Assembly (NCBI GenBank): GCA_014773175.1
Contig: VXCM01001510.1
Coordinates: forward strand, 62,001-126,000
Reading direction: 5' to 3'
Origin: Lucifuga dentata
Lineage: Eukaryota; Chordata; Actinopteri; Ophidiiformes; Bythitidae
DNA length: 64,000 bases
Part shown: one piece after another, positions 1 through 10,760 of the stretch
Numbering within the stretch: the stretch's first letter is position 1
Layout: every line of letters begins with the position of its first letter
The notes under the pieces: generated by a model
Told to the model about the DNA's origin: nothing
The model's input: only the letters and a program-made list of their open reading frames with translations
Database searches by the model: none
Program-made: the position numbers and the translations under genes

Positions 1-104
1 CTGTCATCCAGCTGGGCATTTGTGGGAGGTTAACACTTGGCACTGATAGATTTGGTACTTTGGGCATTTGGAGGCTGACATTGGGTAGAGAGCTCGTTAT
101 GCTC
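1..104 (-). CDS. cadps: cadps exon: Pro/Asn-rich variable segment (partial)
   Basis: The exon begins after CTACAG with G (completing Lys) and reads SITSSLPNVSLQMPKVPNLS and on through VNLPQMPSWM to the window edge, so its 3' end is not seen. This corresponds to the low-complexity SLTSNLPNVNLPKVPNLP-type stretch of CAPS1, which is alternatively spliced in mammals as I recall. The repeating L-P-x-V/M pattern and weaker conservation fit a flexible loop in the MUN region. Confidence 0.9.
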
Positions 105-1187
105 CTGTAGAGGGAAAAACAGAGAGAGAAACAGAAAACAGAACGCCGCAGAAAGAGAAGATCTGTCAAAAAATAACAAAAAACAATCGTAAATGCTTTT
201 TCTTGTCACGTAACATCAGTAAAATGCAGATTTCTGGATTGTTACCTGGATTGTCTTTAAAGGACCATACCGGTGATTGTGCATGTTTGAGCTCAGTATA
301 TACAATCTAGTTGTTGCTGACAACCATTTGTGTAGTTGTAAATTTTAGATTATTTTTCCTACCATCCAGGCTACCATTGGTTTCAGTTCAATCTTTACAC
401 TATTAAAATCAACTTGAAACAGGCTTGAGATACATAATCCATCACAGAAGATGTCTATTAGTTTTTTGTTTTTTTTTACTTAAGTAACTTTATTTAACCG
501 ATCCAACACGGAGCTGCAGGGAAGACCATGTATTTCTCCGCTAGGAAATATAGTCCCTGGAGAAGATGGCTTTTACCGAGAAATTAAAATGACAATGCTT
601 TCCACACACGTGCATATGTGTTAGAAGGCATAACACTGAATTTTAAGGTAAGTGTATCACCAGAACATTTGATTTTGAAAATAAGGGGATTTGAAAAAAT
701 AACAGGTAAACTAAAATATGGTTTTATTGTTTAGAAACTGGTTGTCAGTTACGTAACATGTATGTGGATTATACTGTATATATTAGGCTCAAACATGCAC
801 GATCATCGTATGGTCTTTAAGGCGCTCCATGCAAATAATTTATGTCGGGCCTCACAGCGCCTCCTAGTTGATAGTGGATAGTAGTCTATGTAATCCTCCA
901 GATTTATGTGAGATATGCAAGCGAACATGTCAGCAAAAAGTTTGTATAGTTAAAATTCAGTAAAATTCTTATTTATTATTTCAGTATAAAGCAAACAAAA
1001 ACTTTTTTTGTGGTTCTCTCTAAACACACAGCACCATGTCATTCATGCTAACTGGGAGACAAAGCAGGTCCTACATGATAAGTGGGTGTCCTGAAAGCAT
1101 CAAGAGTAAAACACAAGTTAAATGTAAAAAAAAAAAAAAAAANAAAAAAAAAAAAAAAACACCTACAGTAAGATAATGCATCCTTAC
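105..1187 (-). other. cadps intron
   Basis: The intron is filled mostly by the TTAA MITE at 257-820. A homopolymer A gap with a single N (1143) lies close to the donor side. I see no coding sequence. Confidence 0.85.
257..820 (+). mobile_element. TTAA-flanked MITE, copy 1
   Basis: The left end reads TTAA-AGGACCATACC and the right end GTATGGTCT-TTAA. Inverted ends of about 90 bp hold TGCATGTTTGAGCTCA and its complement. The inside (with TTCAGTTCA, GGAGAAGATGGCTTTTAC) is not palindromic and encodes nothing. TTAA at both ends is the target duplication expected of the piggyBac superfamily. I have no name for the family. Confidence 0.85.
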
Positions 1188-1329
1188 TTGACAGGTTCCC
1201 AGGATTCCCTTTCAAAGCCTCTGTGGATGGACTGAGCAATGGAGGACTCCATCAGGTCCACGTATCTGACCACCAAGGGGGCATACAGGTCCTGCAGGTG
1301 TTTGTGGAACTTCCCGTTACACAGATTAT
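1188..1329 (-). CDS. cadps: cadps exon: [14 protein letters not shown]...FERESWEPV
   Basis: This 142-nt exon encodes [19 protein letters not shown], then [18 protein letters not shown] and ends ESWEPV plus AA. It belongs to the MUN/MHD region. Acceptor CCATCAG follows a (CT)n tract (GA repeat on the plus strand, 1347-1383); donor GTAAGG. The AA plus G of the next exon gives Lys. Confidence 0.97.
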
Positions 1330-1345
1330 CTGATGGACAAAAAGA

Positions 1346-1346
<1 letters not shown>

Positions 1347-1383
<37 letters not shown>
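1347..1383 (+). repeat. (GA)n microsatellite at a cadps acceptor
   Basis: A (CT)n tract on the coding strand, about 20 nt before the acceptor at 1330. Confidence 0.95.
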
Positions 1384-1386
<3 letters not shown>

Positions 1387-2196
1387 CAAACTGGAGACTT
1401 TCTGCGTTTCCCTCCATGACATTTCAGAGGGAAATACTGTACTTTTTACTCCTCTACATTTATCTGACGACTGTAGTTGCTGCTTACTTTAGTTACTAGT
1501 AACTTCAGATTCACATTTTACATTCAAAACATGACAAAAAAAAAAAAAAAAAANAAAAAAAAAAAAAAAAAGAAAAAAACTCAAAATATCACAAATGTCA
1601 TATTTATTTTTCTTCTTAATTAATTCCAGGAGCAGCTTTAGTTTTCAAACCTTGGTATTTTAGGCATCAACAGGAAATAACCCTGATGATGTCACTAGGG
1701 TCAATTTCCCTGACTTTGCATAGCACACATACACAAAAGCCTTAATACAGTTATATTCACATACTGCTTATGACCATAACCTGAATTTCAATGTGCAAGA
1801 CACATTCCTTGTGTACAAATACTTGGCTGATAAACGATTCTGATTCTGGTTGTGATTTGATGTGAAAAAATTGACCTCCCACCCCCTTTCTCTTTAATTG
1901 AAACCTTGAACATTTAACTTTGCAATGGAGGAAAAGGCCCTGCCCACTTCAATCGTTAATGTAATATATATATATATGTACAGTTATACAGTTGGGTTTT
2001 AGAGTGCACGTGTGGCATAAATCTGCTGTCCTGGCTAATGAAGCCTGTCAGAGGACAATGATGATGATGATGATGATGATGATGCTTGTGGCTAACAGCA
2101 GCTCTTCATTAGCAGGTATGACACAGCACATCCATTTTACCAGTGTCTCTAAACAAAAGCTTGGCATTTCTCGGGGTCTTTCTAAATACAAACCTT

Positions 2197-2300
2197 CATA
2201 CACACACACACACACATACACACACACACACACAGACACGCACATTTCTCCNAACCTTCATACACACACACACACACATACACACACACACACACAGACA
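2197..2300 (+). repeat. (CA)n arrays with N-gap duplication
   Basis: Two identical (CA)n-containing stretches flank the N at 2252; the second is most likely an assembly copy. Confidence 0.85.
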
Positions 2301-3239
2301 CGCACATTTCTCCCCCTCAGCCTCCGCCAGCACCCAACTGGTAAAAAGGCAACAGTGACAAAGACCACAGGAGATAAAATGGAGGCCAGTGTGTGCTAAT
2401 GTGATGCCTCTCGGCTCCATGCAGTGTGTCTGCTTTTCCTCTTTGTTTTTTTTTCTCTCTCCCTCTGAGCATGTCTGTGTGTGTGTGTCTGTGTACGTTT
2501 TGTGTGTGTGTGTGCGTGTTGGCATGGGAGTCAAGGTCGATGATACGCAGTAGGTGCGATGTTTGTTGTGGTCCCTGATTGCCGTGCTACAATTAGCCAC
2601 TTGAGCGGCTGCTGTCCACTTGGATGTGTTGTGTCCAGGAGTGTGTTGGCGGGGCTCGCCTGGCGTCCCGTCCACCTCGCCTTTAGACCTCATTAACTTC
2701 TCCGATGGCATCGCGACTTTGGCACCTGTCTGCTGCTAAGGCTATTTACTGCTGCAGCATAAGTGCACTGCTGAGGGGCAACGCAGAGGAGACGACCTTC
2801 CGAGGAAAAGACGACAAGAAAGTGTGTGGCTGTTACACTCTGATAGCGGTGGGGGGCACGGCTGTGTTTTTATATTTGAACTGGAGGGGGTCTAACCTCT
2901 GATAGTGTCAGTAGGTACTCAGTTTATTTCTTGAAGTAGCAGAAGTGGAAGAAGTACTCTGATACTTCACTGAAGTACTACTACAATACAGTACTAAAGA
3001 GGTACTCAAATCCTTTACTGAAGTAAGAGTAGTAAAATACTTTCCAAAAGTGTCAGTAATGAAGAAGTATTCGGATACTAGTTTAGCGATTTTACTTTAC
3101 ATTGGACTTGTCTTTCATTTGCCTCCTAAAAAGCTGCACTGTAAAGGATTGGATGACAAATCTTGGTTTGTGAAAATTTCTGAAAAACTCTCTAAAGTTT
3201 TGAGAAAACTCTTTATTCTGGAAAACAAGCCAATTTAAA

Positions 3240-3621
3240 TACAGTGTGGTCCAAAAGTCTGAGACCACTTTGAAAATCCGCGGTGTTTTCCATGTAAAGG
3301 TGAAAATAATCAGAAAGTCTGACATCACAAGAAGCTCTTTGGAACATTGTTTTCAGATCATGCTGGAATAAGTTGGCTCATCAGCTTTTTACAGATGTGT
3401 GGAGTCCATGCCAGCTGGAGTGATGCTGCCAAAAAAAACCAAAAAAAATACTAGATATTCTGAAATTCATGTACATTTTTCAAAGATTCAACTTTAACTC
3501 AAATTGTTAAGATGATATTATCATTTGTATCATTTGTAAATGAAAAATCTTGTATTAAATTCAAAAGGAATGCAAAATAGAAGCATTTTCACATGGTCTC
3601 AGACTTTTGGACCCCACTGTA
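3240..3621. mobile_element. Tc1/mariner-type MITE
   Basis: The ends are TACAGTGTGGTCCAAAAGTC and its near complement GACTTTTGGACCCCACTGTA, closed by TA. The 26-bp inverted ends are typical of internally deleted Tc1 elements. It sits between two inverted arms of another repeat (3100-3140 and 3660-3700). Confidence 0.8.
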
Positions 3622-4101
3622 TCTATTGTATTTATTGTATTTTTTGTTTTAGAGGTTTGTCAGAAATGTTCAGATTTTCACAAGACCAAATTTGTCTTGC
3701 TTTAGTAAAGTTTTTTTTTTTTTTTTTTTNTAAAAAAAAAAAAAAAAATCTGACTTTCAGGATTCAATAACAGAGAAAGGACAAAAACCTTTTAAAAATC
3801 ATAGTAACCACAGGATGTCATGAAAAATAACACTGTGCAAATACGGCTTCAATTATGTTAATCATCACATTGTTTTCCAATTACCGAAATGTTGTTTTAA
3901 CAGGTGTCACAGGTAAAAGCCGATGAAGAGTGGCGTGTTAATGAGCTGCTTCATGTTGAAGCCATGCTGTTTCTTCTGGTGTCAAAGTGAAATTGACATG
4001 TTAAATCTACAAAGGAAACCTAAAATCTCTGCTTTAGAGCTCCGCACTTTAAGAGATTAACACTAATATAACAGAGATCTGAGATCCTCACCCAGCATAT
4101 G

Positions 4102-4105
4102 GGAG

Positions 4106-4147
<42 letters not shown>
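4102..4147 (+). repeat. (TG)n(AG)n compound microsatellite
   Basis: The same compound repeat is at 42886-42947 in the paralogous repeat copy. Confidence 0.95.
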
Positions 4148-4148
<1 letters not shown>

Positions 4149-4397
4149 AAAGACCAAGTTCCATTTATCTCTGCTGGATAAATGGAACTTGGTCTCAGAA
4201 GGCATCGACACCTCCGCTGGGCTTCAGAGACTGAGAGAAAAAAAAACAAAACTTCAATTTAACAAATCTGTCATCTCTTTCAGAGGGAAACAGAGCGCAG
4301 GTTTAGGCTTGAGGAAGAAGCTCAGTATCATGAGAATGTGTGCAAGATCAGATCAAAACTCACTATTTGAAAACAGCGATTGATCAGCTGAGTCGGC

Positions 4398-5011
4398 TTA
4401 AAGGATCATACCGGCCGTTTTGCATGTTTGCGCCGAATATATTCAATTTTCATACACGTAACATTACTGACAATCATTTCCCAAAGAATACTACTGGAAT
4501 GGTGAATTAAAAAAAAACAAATTCCTACCTTCCAAACTACCACTGGTTTAGTTAAAATCAACTTGTTGATACTTGAAACGTTCTTGGGATAGGTAATCCA
4601 TCATTGCCAACAAGACGTGTATTCAGGTTTTATTAAAAGTTATATAATTTTAGCATTTAAACACAATAAAAAGTGTGGAATGAATGTGTGTCTCCACTGG
4701 GGAATATAATCCCAAAAGAAGACCTGTGCTTATCAAAAAAATTAACGGTCGTTTTTTTTTTTTTTTTTAAATTAAAAAAAAAACGACCGTGACTTCATAA
4801 TTTTGTGTAACTATTAGCAAGCAAAACATGGATTTTTAAGGTGGGTGCATCACTTGAATATTTGATTTTGAAAGATTAAGAGATTTTGCAAAATATCAGG
4901 AAAGCTGAAATACGGTTTTATCCTTTGGGAAATGATTGTCAGTAACATAACATGTATGAAAATTAAATATATTAGGCTCAAACATGCAAAATGGGTGGTA
5001 TGGTCCTTTAA
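4398..5011 (+). mobile_element. TTAA-flanked MITE, copy 2
   Basis: Same family as copy 1, the CCTAATATATTCAATTTTCAT variant. It lies inside a longer repeat whose second copy at 42405-43300 lacks it, so the insertion site and TTAA duplication are directly visible. It carries a short inverted duplication at 4745-4790 absent from other copies. Confidence 0.9.
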
Positions 5012-5018
5012 ATATCAC

Positions 5019-5078
5019 ATTTATTGATCACTAACTCATGTGAGGCAAATACCTCACATGTGTTAGTGATCAATAAAT
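5019..5078. repeat. 60-nt near-perfect hairpin
   Basis: Two 27-nt arms match at 26 of 27 positions around a 6-nt CAAATA loop. It lies 7 bp outside the right TTAA of MITE copy 2. The paralogous site at about 43035-43065 has one arm only. Confidence 0.9.
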
Positions 5079-6154
5079 GCCACCTTGTTAAAATGTCATT
5101 CAGATTTCATGCCTCTGAAATTTACCATTGGACTGAAACATGAGTTAATTTTTGTGTGACGTGTGTGTGTTTAGTGAACCACTTCCCCGACACAGTATAA
5201 TGCCGGTTTTAAGGAAAATGATTTTAAAAATGCAGGTGACTGGCATTTATGAATTTGGGAACATGGTTGTGTGACGATATTTGCCCTTATTGACACGTTA
5301 AGTCTGGTGCTGTATTTCTGAATTCCACCCTGAATGTCTTTCTGGTACAGATACTTTAGCGGTTTCCTGTGTTAACCGGTAGCTAGCGTAGCTGTGCCCA
5401 CTGGCATGCACTTCATTAGCCATTTTCACACAACTGACAATTGCAGCAAATTAAAACATCATCAATTTGATGACACTAACAAGTGAGCATAACAAGGTCT
5501 TAGTAACCAGCTGATGTACTGAATGAGTGGACGACACTCCAGCTTCTCCTTGACTCCCAAACGACAGACTGAAAGGAGAAGCGTTCCTCGAGGACAATTA
5601 GCGCCTCGAAGATTGCGTTTGTGTCGTGAAAAGAGAAGTGTATCCTTTACAGCACCATGGACAGCGCCACACTTTCCTTTAGGCAGGAGCAGTTCATTAG
5701 AGAGATGACTGAGCTGCAGCAACCAATCACAGAACACCAGCAATAAACACACACACACATATACACATATACATATACAACTCAGGGTCAAATGCAGACA
5801 TCTCACACCCTGAAGTCTAAAGTCATTTTTCTAATTTTACTTTTACTTTTCGTTGAATCTGTCTTTCATTTGTCACCTAAAAAGCTGCACTGTAATAAAT
5901 AAATATAACAAATCTAGACTTGCCAATAAATTTCAGCTAACATATTAGGATGATGAATATTGGCTCGTGAAAATCTGAACATTCATGATAAATCTGTAAA
6001 CAAAAAAAAAAAAGACCTCAAAAATTGCATGTTCTCAAATGTTCTCAACATTGTACTCTTTCAAAATAATTTTCTTTTTTTTAAATAAGTGTGAAGGATC
6101 AAAATGAGATCACATGACAACCACATGTGGAAGAATTTTCTAGAAGCAAGATTT

Positions 6155-6725
6155 TTAAAGGACCATACCAGTGATTGTGCATGTTTGAGCCCAATATATA
6201 CAACCCGGAAACCCCGATACATGTTACATTACTGACAATCAATTTCCAAAACATTATTTTAGTTTTCCTGCCATCCCCTAATCTTTCAAAATCAAATGTG
6301 ATACACCCAGAGGTGTCACAAGAGGGGGTGTGGGGGGTGTGGACCACACCGGGTGACACCATCTGAGGGGGTGACACCCGGTGAATTTCTCTTAAAAGCA
6401 ATGGTCTCCTGGAACTATATTTCCGGCAGAGAAATACATCGTCTTCTGTGCAGCAGGATCATCTAAATAAAGTTACTTCAGCAAAAATTCTAATAGACAT
6501 CTTGTTTCTATGATGAATTATGTATCTGAAGCGTGTTTCAAGTCTCTACAAGTTGATTTTAATAGTGTGCTGGAATGAACTGAAACCAATGGCTGTCTGG
6601 AAGGTAGGAAAAGCAATTCTGAAATTTACTGTTAAAGTAGTATATTTTGAAGAATGATTGTCAGTAACATGTATATGGATTGTATATATTGGGCTCAAAG
6701 CATGATAGCTGGTATGATCCTTTAA
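6155..6725 (-). mobile_element. TTAA-flanked MITE, copy 3
   Basis: Both ends intact with TTAA. The internal GAACTGAAACCAATGG order shows it is reversed relative to copy 1. It is nested inside a foldback element (5843-7097). Confidence 0.85.
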
Positions 6726-6980
6726 GACCTCAAAAGAAAGGGAAGAAATCCTTGAAACAAAGCTTGAATTTGAAAATTTGCCAAAACAAGATTCTAAGTC
6801 TTAATGACATTACAAACTATTATTATTAAAAAAAAACAAAAAAAAAAAANAAAAAAAAAAAACAACAGAAGAATAAATTAAGTTAATTTCCTGAAAAATT
6901 CATCCTGTCATAGAATGAAGATAAGTGATACTCATACTTCATACTCATTCTATAACAACAAATGACACCTTGTTGAATAT

Positions 6981-7035
6981 AGGATATATATATATATATA
7001 GATATATATATATATCTATATATATATATATATAT
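6981..7035 (+). repeat. (TA)n microsatellite
   Basis: TA units interrupted by single G and C; self-complementary. Confidence 0.95.
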
Positions 7036-7186
7036 TTTTTTTTTACGGTGTAGCTTTTTAGGTAGTAAATTAAAGACAAATTAAATGAAGAGTAAAATGC
7101 CAAAAATGACTTAGAGGGTTAAAGTAAAGGATTTACTTACGCCTTCCTCTACTGACTACAGATCATTACTACTACTAGTCACTCAC

Positions 7187-7343
7187 AGTCGATCCTCAGG
7201 TAGTCATTGAGCAGCTGGAAGAGAGGAAAACTATCCCAGCTGTCAGGTGGCTGAACTTCCAGAGCTGCATCCATGTCAGCCGAGTACAGACACAGGAAGG
7301 TCTCTGCGTGTTCTACCATCAGGTCGGACCACCATGCAAATGC
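7187..7343 (-). CDS. cadps: cadps exon: [14 protein letters not shown]...LLNDYLRID
   Basis: This 157-nt exon encodes [16 protein letters not shown], then [20 protein letters not shown] and ends LLNDYLRID plus T. It lies in the N-terminal part of the MUN/MHD region. Acceptor TTCAAG sits immediately below a (GT)n tract of about 45 nt on the coding strand (7350-7394); donor GTGAGT. The T joins AT of the next exon to give Tyr. Confidence 0.96.
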
Positions 7344-7345
7344 CT

Positions 7346-7349
<4 letters not shown>

Positions 7350-7394
<45 letters not shown>
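7350..7394 (+). repeat. (AC)n microsatellite at a cadps acceptor
   Basis: (GT)n on the coding strand, ending 6 nt from the acceptor AG of the 7187-7343 exon. Confidence 0.95.
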
Positions 7395-7398
<4 letters not shown>

Positions 7399-7631
7399 AA
7401 GCAATGAGGAAGAGACGAGACAAACATAACGAAAGGAAATCAAAGTGAAAAAAGAAAGACAGAATTAGACAAAAATAGGCTTACAGTAAAATGCTCCCTA
7501 ATGGCCATGTCTTTAAGAATTTACTAGTACAGTTTGAATAGTATGTTACAAAGTAGACAAGTAAGTAATTAAATGGTACTATGTGCGTTTGTATCTATAT
7601 TCAGATACAAACAAGAAGTGGTTAAATCAAA

Positions 7632-8030
7632 GGTAAGGTATGGTAAGGTCAGGTAAGGTAAGCTAGCAAGGTAAGATAAGGTAAGGAAAGGTAAAGCAAG
7701 GTAAGGTAAGGCAGGGAAAGGAATGTAAGGAAAGGTAAGGTAAAATAAGGAAAGAAAAGGTAAGGAAAAGTAAGGTAAGGAAAGGTAAGGCAAGTTAAGG
7801 TAAGGTAAGCAAAGGTAAGGAAAGGTAAGGTAAGCAAAGGCAAGTTAAGGTAAGGTAAGCAAAGGTAAAGAAAGGTAAGGTAAGGAAAGGTAAAGCAGGG
7901 TAAGGTAAAGTAAGGAAAGGAAAGGAAAGGAAAGCAGACATAAAGAAAGGTAAGGAAAGGAAAGGTAAGGCAAATTAAGGTAATGTAAGGAAAGGTGAGG
8001 TAAAGTAAGGAAAGGAAAGGTAAGGTAAGG
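7632..8030 (+). repeat. GGTAA/AAAGG-type minisatellite
   Basis: About 400 bp of degenerate 5-mers (AAGGT, AAGGA, AAGCA). Its minus-strand reading frame of Leu, Pro, Tyr, Phe and Ser is an artefact of the repeat. Confidence 0.95.
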
Positions 8031-9166
8031 TCTGAACCACGAGAGGTGGGCTGATGAACTAATTCAAAGCCATCATGGATTGAAACTGGTAAGTATATAA
8101 TCACTACACTTTCTTGACCAACTCACAGAGCTTTGAGTACCTCAGGAAGTTCGCTGAGCTCAGATGAGAAACACCTCAGGTACCATCTTACTTCACTGAA
8201 ATCTTAACAGCTGTTCAAATGTGTGAGGATCAGAACTTATCAATCAACCCTCGTAACACGGACATTTTTTTCTGTGAAGTATGAAACTCCACTGATCTCC
8301 TGCAAAGGCACTTAGCTCTTTCCGTCTCTCGTCCTCACACTTCTCTCATTATGAAATCAAGTTGTCTCTTCTGCATCTTCGCCGCGTGATCTCTGTGGAT
8401 TCTTCACAGCTCCATACGTGGGGGAAAAGTGGCGCTTGTGCACGGAAAAAAAGAAAATTCTCAGGCTTTTCTGCCAAACCCATGGAGGAAACAGCAGCAG
8501 CTTCTTGACGAGTGTGGCGGGGAGCTACTTAAACACTCGCCTGTCGCTCCTTCACCCAGTCAATCACAGGGAAAGGAGCTGGCAAGCTGTTTTCTCCACA
8601 TCCTGTGGACGCAGTGGGGTGATGGCTGAGGATCAGGAAACTCTTATCATGCACATGAAAAACACTCAGTTTCCCCGCATGCAGCTCTGCTCTGGCCGTG
8701 GCCTCTCTACAGGGAGCCCTGAGCATTCATGGTGTTTGCTCATTCACATCCAGCTGTTAACACCGCAATGTGAATGCACCCATGTGGCTCATCGGGCTGA
8801 TGGTGGTGGTGGGGGTGNGGGTGGAACGTTCATGCACTTCTCATGGGAGCTCTTAGCAGCGGTTTGGCTGGTGGGCGATAGTTGGCAGGAACATAGACCC
8901 AGTTTGTGCCTCGCATATAATGATTGTTTGTACACTTCAGAGTATTTCAATGGCACTTGCAGTCAAGTTACAGAAAAAAGACACTGTTGGCAAAAATACA
9001 TATAAATAAAACTTTTAAAGGCCCAACAGGTTGTTTAAAACTTCACTGAAAAAGACTTTTTGCTATTGTAGCAGTTAACAGCCTGAGAGATGCAATGCTA
9101 GTCTGCCAGTCCAAATTTTGGTCCACAATGAAAAATCTCAAAAACTACTGCTGTAGTACCGGCGAT

Positions 9167-9332
9167 CTGTCCAGGGTGTACCCCGCCTCTCACCCTATGA
9201 CTGCTGGGATAGGCTCCAGCCCCCCCGNCTGTCCAGGGTGTACCCCGCCTCTCACCCTATGACTGCTGGGATAGGCTCCAGCCCCCCCGTGACCCTCAAC
9301 AAGACAAACGGGTTTAGAAAATGGATGGATGC
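9167..9332 (+). mobile_element. SINE/LINE 3' tail with ATGG repeats
   Basis: The phrase GGGTGTACCCCGCCTCTC, then CTGGGATAGGCTCCAGC and AAAATGGATGGATG is the widespread fish L2/V-SINE 3' tail. A 61-bp stretch is present twice around the N at 9228, an assembly duplication. Confidence 0.75.
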
Positions 9333-9375
9333 TACTGTAGCTGACACAAAGTTTGTGATTTCCAGACAATGAATC

Positions 9376-9978
9376 TTAAAGGGCCATACTGTCAGTTTCA
9401 CGTGTCAGTTTCGTTTAAGTCCACTAAATACAACCCGCATACATGTTGTGTTACAAGATTAAAAACAAAAACCGTATTTTAGTTTTCCTGTTACTTCGCC
9501 AAATCTCTTAATCATTCAAAATCAAAATCAAATGTTCAGGTGATACACACACTTTAAAAGTCAATGTTTTGCCTGCTAACACGTCCAAATGTAGAAGGAA
9601 TGGTCATTTTTAATTTCTTGGTAAAGGCTGTCTTCTCCTGGGACTATATTCCTGGGCGGAGACATACATTGTCTTCTGTGCAGCTCCTTGTTGGTTCGGT
9701 TAAATAAAGTTACTTCACCAAAAAAAATTTAATTGCGATGATGTTTGCTGTGATGGATTATTTATCTAAAGCACATCACAAGCCTCTATATGCTGATTTT
9801 TATAATGTACTGAAATGAACTGAAGTTAACGGCAGTCAGGAAGGTAGGAAGAACAATTCTAAAATTCTGGAGTGTCAAAATTTGACTTTCCAGTATTGTA
9901 TTTTGGGAAATGGTTTCCAGTATTGTAATGTGAATGCGGGTTGCTCAAACATGCAAAATCGGTGAAATTGTCTATTAA
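9376..9978 (-). mobile_element. TTAA-flanked MITE, copy 4 (divergent)
   Basis: The left end is TTAAAGGGCCATAC. The right end is eroded (CAAACATGCAAAATCGGTG, then TATTAA). An internal CTTCTCCTGGGACTATATTCC block matches the family. Reversed orientation. Confidence 0.75.
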
Positions 9979-10733
9979 TAGCTTTTATGATCCCTGAATT
10001 TTCATCTAGTATCACAAACAGGTCAAATTTATACCTTTTTATTACTTCAACTACATAGTAACTGGTTGCTAACATGCTAAGATGCTAAATGTTAACATGT
10101 TAGCACTCATTTTTTGTTGCAGTGGAATTACTTGTTGACATATTAGCATATAAATAATGAGAAGTTCTTTTTGAGTTTTCTGCCTCCTAATGGTCAAAAA
10201 TTGCTTGATAAAGCTTTAACAAACCTTTGACAAACAATATAGCATCATAACGGAACGCCCTCAAAAACTTGGTTCGGTTTTCTTAAGGATCATGCAGGCT
10301 TTTTCAAAGTTTTATTTTTGCCAAAAAAAAAAGTGTGGCTTCTTTCTGTAACTTGAGTGATTCTATATGGAAACATCTCAAATGTAAAACACATGATTAT
10401 ATGAGAGGAATAAATTAGGGCTCGCAAAAAGGGATGAGCAATAACCAGCATTGGTTAAGTGAAAACTCATCAACTAATAATTTAGATCTGAAGGATAGAA
10501 TGTGTTTACTTTAAAAATGATTAAAACATTGCAAGAGCTGGAATATAATGCTGGTTAGGCTGAACCACTTGCGTGAGTTATCGCATCATTAGTGTAGCGC
10601 ATTTCACTGAAATGCAAAGGGAGTGATCGCGTCGTCGCTGATCACCTGAAGCATGCCAGGCATTTCCTCCATTGAGCATCTTGAGGGAATCCAATGGAGA
10701 GGAGAGGGTTTGTTTGTCCCGCATCTTACTTAC

Positions 10734-10760
10734 CTGAGTCAGAGAGTAAATCTCACATGG
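10734..10760 (-). CDS. candidate 27-nt microexon at the HHAE/AFAWW junction
   Basis: On the coding strand a 27-nt stretch follows GTGTTTAG and is followed by GTAAGTAAG, an excellent donor. It reads PCEIYSLTQ, has no stop, and is phase 0 at both ends, matching the exons on either side (13650-13756 and 7187-7343). I recall a short insert at this junction in mammalian CAPS1 that also starts with Pro, but the rest does not match. It rests on splice signals and phase alone. Confidence 0.3.

Larger units (their letters stand above)
3895..5345 (+). repeat. dispersed repeat R3, copy 1
   Basis: Shares with 42405-43300: GGTGTCACAG, AAAGTGAAATTGACATGTTA, a (TG)n(AG)n block, GATCAGCTGA, and ATTAAATCTGGTGCTGT-type sequence at the far end. 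Copy 1 contains MITE copy 2; copy 2 contains the SINE. Nature unknown; no ends identified. Confidence 0.75.
5843..7097. repeat. foldback repeat R2 containing MITE copy 3
   Basis: The left arm (5843-5893, CATTTGTCACCTAAAAAGCTG) and right arm (7045-7097, GTAGCTTTTTAGGTAGTAAA) are inverted copies. The same arms occur at 45012-45677. A (TA)n tract adjoins the right arm. The AAAAAGCTGCACTGTAA arm is also seen singly near 3125 and 55230. Confidence 0.65.
1330..7186 (-). other. cadps intron, repeat-rich
   Basis: It contains a (GA)n tract at the acceptor, an ATG-type trinucleotide run (2057-2084), (CA)n arrays with an N-gap duplication (2197-2300), a Tc1-type MITE (3240-3621), one arm of a dispersed repeat pair, MITE copies at 4398 and 6155, hairpins at 4745 and 5019, and a (TA)n tract at 6981-7035. 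A GC-richer block at about 2640-2880 shows no exon that I can recognise. Confidence 0.8.

Noticed and set aside
1992..2711. Frames with His-Thr and Cys-Val runs
   Set aside because: Produced by (CA)n and (ATG)n microsatellites and extended across an N-gap duplication.
7569..8104. Long minus-strand frames rich in Leu, Pro, Tyr and Phe
   Set aside because: They are translations of the GGTAA-type minisatellite and have no splice context or known relatives.
8418..9005. 195-codon plus-strand frame
   Set aside because: Crosses an N, has no recognisable domain, and the composition is that of translated intron.
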